A stretch of DNA of 64,000 bases, taken from contig OZ037772.1 of NCBI GenBank assembly GCA_964035545.1, positions 558,001 through 622,000 of the forward strand, given 5' to 3'. Positions 56,313 to 64,000 of the stretch are shown here, in pieces. The translations under genes were made by a program, and so were the position numbers. The notes under the pieces were generated by a model. That model made no database searches and had not been told where the DNA came from. It was given only the letters and a program-made list of their open reading frames with translations. How positions within the stretch are numbered: position 1 is the first letter of the stretch; every line of letters begins with the position of its first letter. Source of the DNA: Bugula neritina (lineage: Eukaryota > Bryozoa > Gymnolaemata > Cheilostomatida > Bugulidae).

Positions 56313-56395
56313 AGCCTGGAAAGATCCGAGAGCCCCACAATTACTCTCTCCGAGAGGTCTTGGGACTTAACCCAATCAAGATCAAGATAACATTA

Positions 56396-57126
56396 ACTAA
56401 CAGTTTACTGTGATTGTGTAGATATATTGATGTGTTTATCATGATTATCAATATCACTCGTTATTCATTATCATTGTGATTATCATTTAAGTTTAAGTGA
56501 TTTACTTTTAGTTTTAGTTCAACACTTCCAGTGAATGGGACTCAGACTGCAAATCAAATTTAAATTATTCATATTGACGTTGAAGTTTAATTTTATTTTG
56601 AAACTTAAAAATTAAAATTAATATAGTTTGTTCAAACAATTAAAATTATATTAATTATTGTAATGATCATAATCATAGTCATAACGTTAACTCATATTGC
56701 AATAGACATTGATAGTAATACTAAACTTTGGTCTTTTGCTTTTCAAACTTGCAGGTAGAAACAATTTTAAATGAGTATTAGTATGTTGAATACTGGTGAT
56801 CATATGGGGAAAATGATGATAGTTCTTACTTGCAATTCATTTGTTTGTTTGATTATCAATTTGTATGTTCAGTAAATTTTATGTATTTCTAGGTATTGCA
56901 TACTCTAGCAATAATAACTTTTATTCTGTAAATGGATGTATAATAATGTTAAGGTGACTATAGTTTTATGTGATTGTCTATAAAATACTCTTGTTAGCAT
57001 TAGTGTTCTTGATGTATCATTAGTGTTACTAAAAACAATGTTTAGGCTTAAAATCAATACTATTGTCATAATTCAAATTTATTTTTTGTATTTGTTTTTC
57101 GAAATTTTGTTTGTTCTGAAACCAGG
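56396..57126. other. AT-rich spacer
   Basis: No coding character. Short direct repeats such as GTGATTATCAT near 56440-56490. A T-rich run before GAAACCAG at 57120-57126 could be a 3' splice site into the Thr-coding array. Confidence 0.5.
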
Positions 57127-57143
57127 ACCAACCACTACTACTA

Positions 57144-57184
<41 letters not shown>

Positions 57185-57304
57185 GCTGCTACTACCACCA
57201 CCACCACTACTACTGCTACTACCACCACCACCACTACTACCACTACTAATACCATCTCCACAACTACCACCACCACTACTACTACCACAACTACTACTCC
57301 TTCA

Positions 57305-57342
<38 letters not shown>

Positions 57343-59935
57343 CACTACTACCACTACTACTACTACCACTACTACTACCACCACCACTACTACCACCACC
57401 ACTACTACCACCACCACTACAACCACTACTACTACTCCTTCAACAACCACTACTACTACTCCTTCAATTACCACTACTACTACCACTACTGCTACTATTA
57501 CCACCACTACTACTACTACCACTACTACTACCACTACTACTACTACCACCACCACTACTACGACTACTACTACTACTACTCCTTCAACTACCACTACTAC
57601 TACCACTACTGCTACTATTACCACCACTACTACTACTACCACTACTACTACTACCACTACTACTACCACTACTACCACTACTACCACTACTACTACTACT
57701 ACTCCTTCAACAACCACTACTACTACTCCTTCAACTACTACTGCTACAGCTGCTACTACTACCACCACCACTACTACCACCATCACTACTACCACCACCA
57801 CTACAACCACTACTACTACTCCTTCAACAACCATTACTACTACTCCTTCAACTACCACTACTACTACTATCACCACCACTACTACTACTACCACTACTAC
57901 TACTCCTTCAACTACTACTACTACAAATACCACTACTACACTACTACTACCACTACTACAACCACTATTACTACTACTACTACTACCACTACTACTACTA
58001 CCACTACTACTACTACCACTACTTCTACTCCTTCAACTACTACTGCTACAGCTGCTACTACTACCACCACCACTACTACCACCACCACTACTACCACCAC
58101 CACTACAACCACTACTACTACTCCTTCAACAACCACTACTACTACCACTACTGCTACTATCACCACCACTACTACTACTACCACTACTACTACTCCTTCA
58201 ACTACTACTACTACAACTACCACTACTACACTACCACTACCACTACTACTACTACCACTACTACTACTCCTTCAACTACTACTACTACAAATACCACTAC
58301 TACACTACTACTACCACTACTACAACCACTATTACTACTACTACTACTACCACTACTACTACTACCACTACTACTACTACCACTACTTCTACTCCTTCAA
58401 CTACTACTGCTACAGCTGCTACTACTACCACCACCACTACTACCACCACCACTACTACCACCACCACTACAACCACTACTACTACTCCTTCAACAACCAC
58501 TACTACTACCACTACTGCTACTATCACCACCACTACTACTACTACCACTACTACTACTCCGTCAACTACTACTACTACAACTACCACTACTACACTACCA
58601 CTACCACTACTACAACCACTACTTCTACCACTACTACTACCACCACCACTACAACCACTACTACTACTCCTTCAACTACCACTACTCCTTCAACTACTAC
58701 TACCACTGCTACAACCACTACTACTACTACTACTACTACTACAGCTGCTACTACTACTACTCCTTCAACAACCACTACTACTACTCCTTCAACTACTACT
58801 GCTACAGCTGCTACTACTACCACCACCACTACTACCACCATCACTACTACCACCACCACTACAACCACTACTACTACTCCTTCAACAACCATTACTACTA
58901 CTATCACCACCACTACTACTACTACCACTGCTACTACTCCTTCAACTACTACTACTACAAATACCACTACTACACTACTACTACCACTACTACAACCACT
59001 ATTACTACTACTACTACTACCACTACTACTACTACCACTACTACTACTACCACTACTTCTACTCCTTCAACTACTACTGCTACAGCTGCTACTACTACCA
59101 CCACCACTACTACCACCACCACTACTACCACCACCACTACAACCACTACTACTACTCCTTCAACAACCACTACTACTACCACTACTGCTACTATCACCAC
59201 CACTACTACTACTACCACTACTACTACTCCTTCAACTACTACTACTACAACTACCACTACTACACTACCACTACCACTACTACTACTACCACTACTACTA
59301 CTCCTTCAACTACTACTACTACAAATACCACTACTACACTACTACTACCACTACTACAACCACTATTACTACTACTACTACTACCACTACTACTACTACC
59401 ACTACTACTACTACAAATACCACTACTACACTACTACTACCACTACTACAACCACTATTACTACTACTACTACTACCACTACTACTACTACCACTACTAC
59501 TACTACCACTACTTCTACTCCTTCAACTACTACTGCTACAGCTGCTACTACTACCACCACCACTACTATCACCACCACTACTACCACCACCACTACAAAC
59601 ACTACTACTACTCCTTCAACAACCACTACTACTACCACTACTGCTACTATCACCACCACTACTACTACTACCACTACTACTACTCCTTCAACTACTACTA
59701 CTACAACTACCACTACTACACTACCACTACCACTACTACAACCACTACTTCTACCACTACTACTACCACCACCACTACAACCACTACTACTACTCCTTCA
59801 ACTACCACTACTCCTTCAACTACTACTACCACTGCTACAACCACTACTACTACCACTACTACCACTACCACCGCCTCCACCACCACCCGCTGCCACTCCA
59901 ACTGCTACTCCAACTGCCGAACCAACAACAACTAA
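57023..59935 (+). CDS. Thr-rich open frame across a trinucleotide array, doubtful gene
   Basis: 970 codons: a hydrophobic start (INTIVIIQIYFLYLFFEILF) then almost only Thr, with Pro-Ser-Thr interruptions and segments where indels turn the reading to Leu/Pro or His/Tyr. (ACY)n has no stop in any forward frame, so openness proves nothing. At the right end another frame continues beyond the array as AATPTATPTAEPTTTKMFVN then SRALDFSMKFP and TGA, which looks more like a real protein end than the RCHSNCYSNCRTNNN of this frame. A mucin-like exon entered by splicing at 57127 is possible. Confidence 0.25.
57127..59890. repeat. 2.75-kb (ACT/ACC)n array with higher-order repeats
   Basis: Interrupted trinucleotide array punctuated by CTCCTTCAACTACTACTAC. 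Larger blocks of about 300-400 bp (ACAAATACCACTACTACACT to CTTCAACTACTACTGCTACA and on) recur at about 57930, 58290, 58945 and 59410. This shows block duplication superimposed on triplet expansion. Confidence 0.97.
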
Positions 59936-59940
59936 AATGT

Positions 59941-60472
59941 TTGTCAATTCCAGAGCCCTCGACTTCAGTATGAAATTCCCATGACTTGGTGGCCATGTTG
60001 CAATTTAGAGTAACTATAACTTTGAGAGTGTAAGCTAAAATCTACACAATAATATGTTCATTAAAATTGTACTCTGCTTGTCACCAATTTCAATATTAAC
60101 TAATTATTTGTTTTCCCAAACTTAACTTCCAGAATTTTCTTCTAACCTATCCAATCTATAGTATAAAACTAAATCCTCACTTCCTTTCTATATAACCCTG
60201 AATTATATTAGCTCAGTATAATTTTTTAGGCTCAGTTCCTTAGAATATAGTGATTTATAGTTAATTCAACTTAGCATGTTATGCACCGTCTGCTAATTTT
60301 TAGATAAGTGAGACATTTTTAGAGGTGTGAGCTATGATCAAAAAGTCAATCTTTTTTTACTTTGCTCTCTGCTATTCTTTCTCCATATTCTACACTATTT
60401 TACCTTTTTCTTGCACACCATTTTTTACATTACATTACATTCTTATTTGTTACACCACATTCTACCTTATTT
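59941..60472. other. AT-rich spacer before the copia element
   Basis: No gene seen. Contains ACATTACATTACATT microrepeat near 60427. Confidence 0.5.
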
Positions 60473-60744
60473 TGTTGAGAAACAATCATGCGATCCTATC
60501 GCTAATCACATTCATGACAATCACGTGACAATATGCTAACTAATTGCTTTACTAGAATCGCTGTATACTTGTTTACTCTCTCTTCCGTTTTATATTATAC
60601 AAAACCATCACGCTGTTTTTCATTCTAATAAATATTTTATTATCAAATAATTAAATCAATCAGTCAGTTTGCTCGATAATTTAAATCAGCAATCAATAAC
60701 GTATTTCATAATAAATACTATACACAATGGCCACACATTCAACA
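60473..60744 (+). repeat. Predicted 5' LTR of the copia element (272 bp)
   Basis: Starts TGTTGA and ends TCAACA, a 6-bp terminal inverted repeat with canonical TG...CA, immediately before the primer-binding site. The length is close to the roughly 276 bp of Drosophila copia LTRs. AATAAA near 60630 and a TATATTATA stretch near 60592 fit LTR signals. The 3' LTR is not in view, so the left border is inferred. Confidence 0.65.
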
Positions 60745-63700
60745 GGTTATGGGCCCAGTGGCTTCAAACACAGGCTTCTCTTTGATGGTGATTCAAACAA
60801 TTTCTCAATTTGGGAAACAAGATTCACTTCATACTTGTACACACAAGATGAACGAGTACACACCGCACTTCTACCCAAAGAAGAAGGAGAAGATAACGCT
60901 GCTGACTTCAACAAAAAGAATAAGCGAGCTTACGCTGAGCTTGTACAAGTTTTAGACGAAAAGTCTCTTCAACTTGTGATGAGAGATGCCAAAGACGATG
61001 GAAGAAAAGCATTCAAAATCCTAAAAGAACACTATGCAAGTACACAAAAGCCTAGAGTATTAACTCTTTATGAACAACTTACAACTGTAAAAATGAATGA
61101 TACAGAAGACATTACAGATTACCTGATTCGTGCTGAGAACTACTCAGCAGGCCTCAAGTCTGCTGGGGAAAATATTAGTGACAATTTGGTGATCGCAATG
61201 ATCATGAAAGGATTACCAACATCCTACCAGCCTTTTGTTGTAGTACATACGCAACTTGACAAAAACCAAACCCTATCAGAGTTCAAAGCAGCTCTGACCA
61301 ATTTCGACCTTACTGAGTCGGCAAGATGCTCTCAATCTACAGCCATGGTATTTAAAGGAAGAGACAATTTCAAACCCACTAGCAAACGTGATAAACAATG
61401 CACTGCTTGTGGTAAAAGCAATCATTCTACAACAGATTGTTACTCAAAGCACAAACTATTTTGTAACTACTGCAAGAAAGCTGGACATATCGAATCAGTT
61501 TGCTGGACAAAGAAGAAGACAAGTAAAACTGAAATTTCATCGGCAAATGCCACATATGCCTTCACTGTGAATACATCAAACCAATGCAACATAGCCACAC
61601 AAAATAAATCTCAAGGAGGACAGTTGCTTATGGTGGACTGCGGAGCAACAAGTCATCTGGTGAACAATGAGAACAACTTCATTAGTTTTGATAAGAGCTT
61701 CACGCCTGAGAACCACTACATAGAGATGGCAGATGGTCGCAAAACAAACAAGCTGGCTGTAGCCAAAGGCACAGCACAGTTTACTATTACTGATGACAAC
61801 AATATGGAGCAGCAGATTCATCTAAAAGACGCTTTGCTAGCACCAACAATACCAACAAGCCTATTTTCAGTCCACGCCGCCACACAAAAAGGGGCAAAAG
61901 TACATTTCTCTAGAGAGAAAAATATACTGACAGTCGACAGGACAACTTTTCCAATTATGCCCAAAGGCAGATTGTACTTCCTCAAGACAACCCATACAGG
62001 TGACTCAATAAACACCGCAAAATCGCTGCCCGATTGGCACAGGGCACTAGGTCATATGAACACCAATGACATAATTGAGCTGGAGAAAGTGACAACAGGT
62101 ATGACCATAACTGGAGCAAAATTAAAAATTGCATGCAAGACATGTGACGAAAGTAAAATCACCAAACAACCTCACAAACAAGACGATAAACCTGAACTAG
62201 CTACACAGCCTCTACAACGTGTACACTCTGACTTATGCGGACCCATCACACCAACTGCTAGAGGAGGACAAAACTACATAATAAACTTCATAGATGAATT
62301 TTCCAGTATGTTGTTCACCTACAATATACGCCACAAAAGTGATGCCACCACTGCACTTAAGCAATTCATTGCAGATGTGGCACCTATAGGAGATGTGAAG
62401 GAGATCCATACTGACAACGGCATGGAGTACCTTGGACAGCCATTTGAAGCCGTGCTACGCGAGAGGGGAATCAAACACACCACTACAGCACCCTACTCAT
62501 CCTACCAGAATGGTAAATCAGAGAGGACTTGGCGCACCATAATGGACACAGCACGATGCCTACTCAAAGATTCAAATCTCCCCAAGACTTTCTGGAGTTT
62601 TGCCGCTGACCATGCCAAGTACCTAAGAAACCGAAGCTACCAGAGACGGACGGGAAAGACAGCCTATGAATTATTCACAGGCACGCTACCCGACATGAGG
62701 AAAATCCACAATTTTGGATCCCAATGCACATTCTACTCAGAGGGAAATAAATTAAAACTCAGTGACCGCGGACAAAGCGGCATATATCTTGGTGTCAACA
62801 CAAAGGCCCAAGGCTACCTTATACTTACCCCTAATCAGAAAATTGTTACATCCAGAAATGTCATACCACAAATATGCGGAAATGACGCAATGAACGTCAT
62901 ACCACAAGGACCCGCACAAAACAGCAGAAATGGTACTCAGAATACCATGCCACAAGAACCTGCACAAATATGCGGAAATGATGCAATGAACGTCATACCA
63001 CAAGGACCCGCACAAAACAGCAGAAATGGTACTCAGAATACCATGCCACAAGAACCTGCACAAATATGCGGAAATGACGCAATGAAAGTCATGCCACAAG
63101 GACCCGCACTAAACAGCAGAAATGGTACTCAGAATACCATGCCACAAGAACCTGCACCAGATCCGGCAAAGGCCACCAACCAACCTGGACCACGTAAATC
63201 GGAACAGAAACGAAAGCCTCCTACATACCTACAGGACTATGACATAGAAGACACTGACTATGCTTGCTCACTGATGGCAAACATACCACAGTCCTACCAA
63301 GAAGCTGTAAATTCAAAAGATAAAGAAGCCTGGAAGAAAGCCATGGACAAGGAAATAAACACCCTACGTGATTCAAACACCTGGTCTATCCAGCCGCTAC
63401 CTGAAGACAGGACAGAGACCAAGGGCAGATGGGTTTATACCCTCAAACAGGGAAAAACGCCAGGTGAAACTCAACATAAAGCTAGATATGTAGCAAAAGG
63501 ATTTTCACAAATACAAGGAGTTGACTATGAAGAAACTTACAGTCCAACCACCAGATTCACATCCATCAGATTGCTGTTACAGAAAGCAGCAAATGAAAAC
63601 ATGAAAATACATCAACTAGATGTTAAAGGAGCGTACCTAAACGCACCAATCGATAAGGAAATTTATCTACAACAGCCTGAAGGGTACGAAGAAACCAACA

Positions 63701-64000
63701 AACAAGGGAAGCTTTCTTGTCGTCTCAACAAATCCATTTATGGCCTCAAGCAAAGCGGACGCAATTGGCACCAAACACTGACCACTTTCCTCAAGGAGCA
63801 AGGCTTCACACCTGGTGCTGGAGACCCTTGTCTATACTCAAAAGAGGACCCTTCAGATAAATCAGCCAACATCATCATTCTTTTCTGGGTTGATGACATC
63901 CTTCTCTGCTACCGAGACAACAACAGAATCACACAAACCAAATCTATGATGCAACAAAAATTCAACATGGATGATAGAGGAGAATTAAGCTGGTTCCTGG
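60727..64000 (+). CDS. Copia gag-pol polyprotein, C-terminus cut by the window
   Basis: ATG 60727, open for 1,091 codons. Gag: FKHRLLFDGDSNNFSIWETR near 13, then zinc knuckles CTACGKSNHSTTDC (from 225) and CNYCKKAGHIESVC (from 246). Protease: VDCGATSHL, Asp 304. Integrase: WHRALGHMN and CKTCDE (HHCC), then Asp 502 (VHSDLCGP), Asp 563 (IHTDNGMEYL) and Glu 599 (NGKSERTW), spacing D-60-D-35-E. A repeated linker follows at 715-810. RT: ARYVAKGFSQIQGVDYEETY, LDVKGAYLNAPIDKEIYLQQ, SIYGLKQSGRNWH and the catalytic WVDD at 1054-1057, with Trp where YVDD is usual. The protein would be self-cleaved, pack RNA, copy it and integrate the DNA. The ATG lies inside the predicted LTR, 18 bp before its end. All key catalytic residues in view are present. 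Confidence 0.95.
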   Translation, partial: MATHSTGYGPSGFKHRLLFDGDSNNFSIWETRFTSYLYTQDERVHTALLPKEEGEDNAADFNKKNKRAYAELVQVLDEKSLQLVMRDAKDDGRKAFKILKEHYASTQKPRVLTLYEQLTTVKMNDTEDITDYLIRAENYSAGLKSAGENISDNLVIAMIMKGLPTSYQPFVVVHTQLDKNQTLSEFKAALTNFDLTESARCSQSTAMVFKGRDNFKPTSKRDKQCTACGKSNHSTTDCYSKHKLFCNYCKKAGHIESVCWTKKKTSKTEISSANATYAFTVNTSNQCNIATQNKSQGGQLLMVDCGATSHLVNNENNFISFDKSFTPENHYIEMADGRKTNKLAVAKGTAQFTITDDNNMEQQIHLKDALLAPTIPTSLFSVHAATQKGAKVHFSREKNILTVDRTTFPIMPKGRLYFLKTTHTGDSINTAKSLPDWHRALGHMNTNDIIELEKVTTGMTITGAKLKIACKTCDESKITKQPHKQDDKPELATQPLQRVHSDLCGPITPTARGGQNYIINFIDEFSSMLFTYNIRHKSDATTALKQFIADVAPIGDVKEIHTDNGMEYLGQPFEAVLRERGIKHTTTAPYSSYQNGKSERTWRTIMDTARCLLKDSNLPKTFWSFAADHAKYLRNRSYQRRTGKTAYELFTGTLPDMRKIHNFGSQCTFYSEGNKLKLSDRGQSGIYLGVNTKAQGYLILTPNQKIVTSRNVIPQICGNDAMNVIPQGPAQNSRNGTQNTMPQEPAQICGNDAMNVIPQGPAQNSRNGTQNTMPQEPAQICGNDAMKVMPQGPALNSRNGTQNTMPQEPAPDPAKATNQPGPRKSEQKRKPPTYLQDYDIEDTDYACSLMANIPQSYQEAVNSKDKEAWKKAMDKEINTLRDSNTWSIQPLPEDRTETKGRWVYTLKQGKTPGETQHKARYVAKGFSQIQGVDYEETYSPTTRFTSIRLLLQKAANENMKIHQLDVKGAYLNAPIDKEIYLQQPEGYEETNKQGKLSCRLNKSIYGLKQSGRNWHQTLTTFLKEQGFTPGAGDPCLYSKEDPSDKSANIIILFWVDDILLCYRDNNRITQTKSMMQQKFNMDDRGELSWFL
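60745..60758 (+). promoter_or_regulatory. Primer-binding site complementary to the initiator tRNA-Met anticodon region
   Basis: GGTTATGGGCCCAG directly follows the predicted LTR end. It is complementary to the CUGGGCCCAUAACC anticodon stem-loop of metazoan initiator tRNA-Met rather than to its 3' end. Drosophila copia is known to prime from such a half-tRNA. Here the site also lies inside the gag frame (codons 7-11). Confidence 0.8.
62869..63156 (+). repeat. Three 96-bp in-frame repeats in the integrase-RT linker
   Basis: Three 32-codon units starting QICGNDAMNVIPQGPAQNSR and ending NTMPQEPA, differing at a few bases. A 96-bp period preserves the frame. The repeats make a flexible Gln/Asn/Pro-rich spacer between integrase and RT; Drosophila copia also has repeats in this linker. 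A minus-strand frame here is a shadow. Confidence 0.95.

Larger units (their letters stand above)
53060..56395 (+). mobile_element. CR1/L2-like LINE, decayed
   Basis: ORF1 with a PHD-like finger and coiled coil, then ORF2 with the start of an AP endonuclease and a reverse transcriptase, in the usual LINE order. The 3' end is GC-rich, with ACCCAATCAAGATCAAGATA as tail. Stops, frameshifts, a lost catalytic Asp and internal gaps make it inactive. Confidence 0.85.
60473..64000 (+). mobile_element. Ty1/copia LTR retrotransposon, right end outside the window
   Basis: Predicted 5' LTR, primer-binding site and a single uninterrupted gag-pol frame reaching the window end in the RT domain. Domain order protease-integrase-RT is diagnostic of Ty1/copia. 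No stop or frameshift in 3.27 kb and visibly higher GC than its surroundings point to a young, possibly active copy. RNase H and 3' LTR should follow. Confidence 0.93.

Noticed and set aside
57079-59901. Poly-Val frames on the minus strand
   Set aside because: Reverse complement of (ACY)n; open by composition only.
62752-63099. Minus-strand frame of 115 codons with repeats
   Set aside because: Shadow of the 96-bp coding repeats in the copia linker.

Overview
The window reads as AT-rich nuclear DNA of an invertebrate animal. Genes are split by many short GT-AG introns. The recognisable pieces are metazoan: a fibrillar-collagen C-propeptide, a CLASP C-terminus, SPOP-type BTB sequence and a coiled-coil gene with a pericentrin/AKAP9-like motif. 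The transposon mix (Penelope-like, Ty1/copia, Ty3/gypsy gag, CR1/L2-like LINE) also fits. I cannot resolve the phylum. Nothing bacterial, viral or organellar was seen.

Layout. 1-656 is a 26-bp satellite. 760-7563 (+) is a collagen gene: Cys-rich N-terminal exons, a short and damaged Gly-X-Y region, then an intact C-propeptide. 8477-12497 (-) is a coiled-coil gene with one in-frame stop. 13.1-14.6 kb (+) holds a TATA-type promoter, a short acidic exon, a CLASP C-terminus and a BTB-gene-like tail. 15.86-18.11 kb is a Penelope-like element with inverted terminal repeats, set inside (TA)n. 18.2-25.2 kb is mostly non-coding, with diverged tandem duplications, an SPOP-like pseudogene and a 236-bp foldback. 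25.2-30.9 kb carries three copies of one gypsy gag, a C2H2 finger fused to gag, and a decayed DUF4806-like gene. 31.4-33.0 kb has two linked minus-strand exons. 35.6-40.7 kb is a 5.1-kb DNA transposon with 1.18-kb inverted arms. 44.25-49.8 kb (-) is a multi-exon gene of unknown family whose introns hold large minisatellites. 53.0-56.4 kb is a decayed CR1/L2-like LINE. 57.1-59.9 kb is a huge (ACY)n Thr-coding array. 60.47 kb to the window end is an apparently intact copia element, cut by the window edge.

The host genes are unrelated neighbours and form no pathway. Two themes recur. Introns are loaded with private minisatellites. Several exons are broken by single missing bases in homopolymers, or by C-to-T-type stops. 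These mix real pseudogenisation with possible assembly indels; I mark which lesions look like which. The best leads are the long-inverted-repeat transposon, the Penelope terminal repeats with a hammerhead-like fold, the copia element with a half-tRNA-iMet primer site, the collagen with an eroded helix but intact C-propeptide, and a 29-nt intron candidate.
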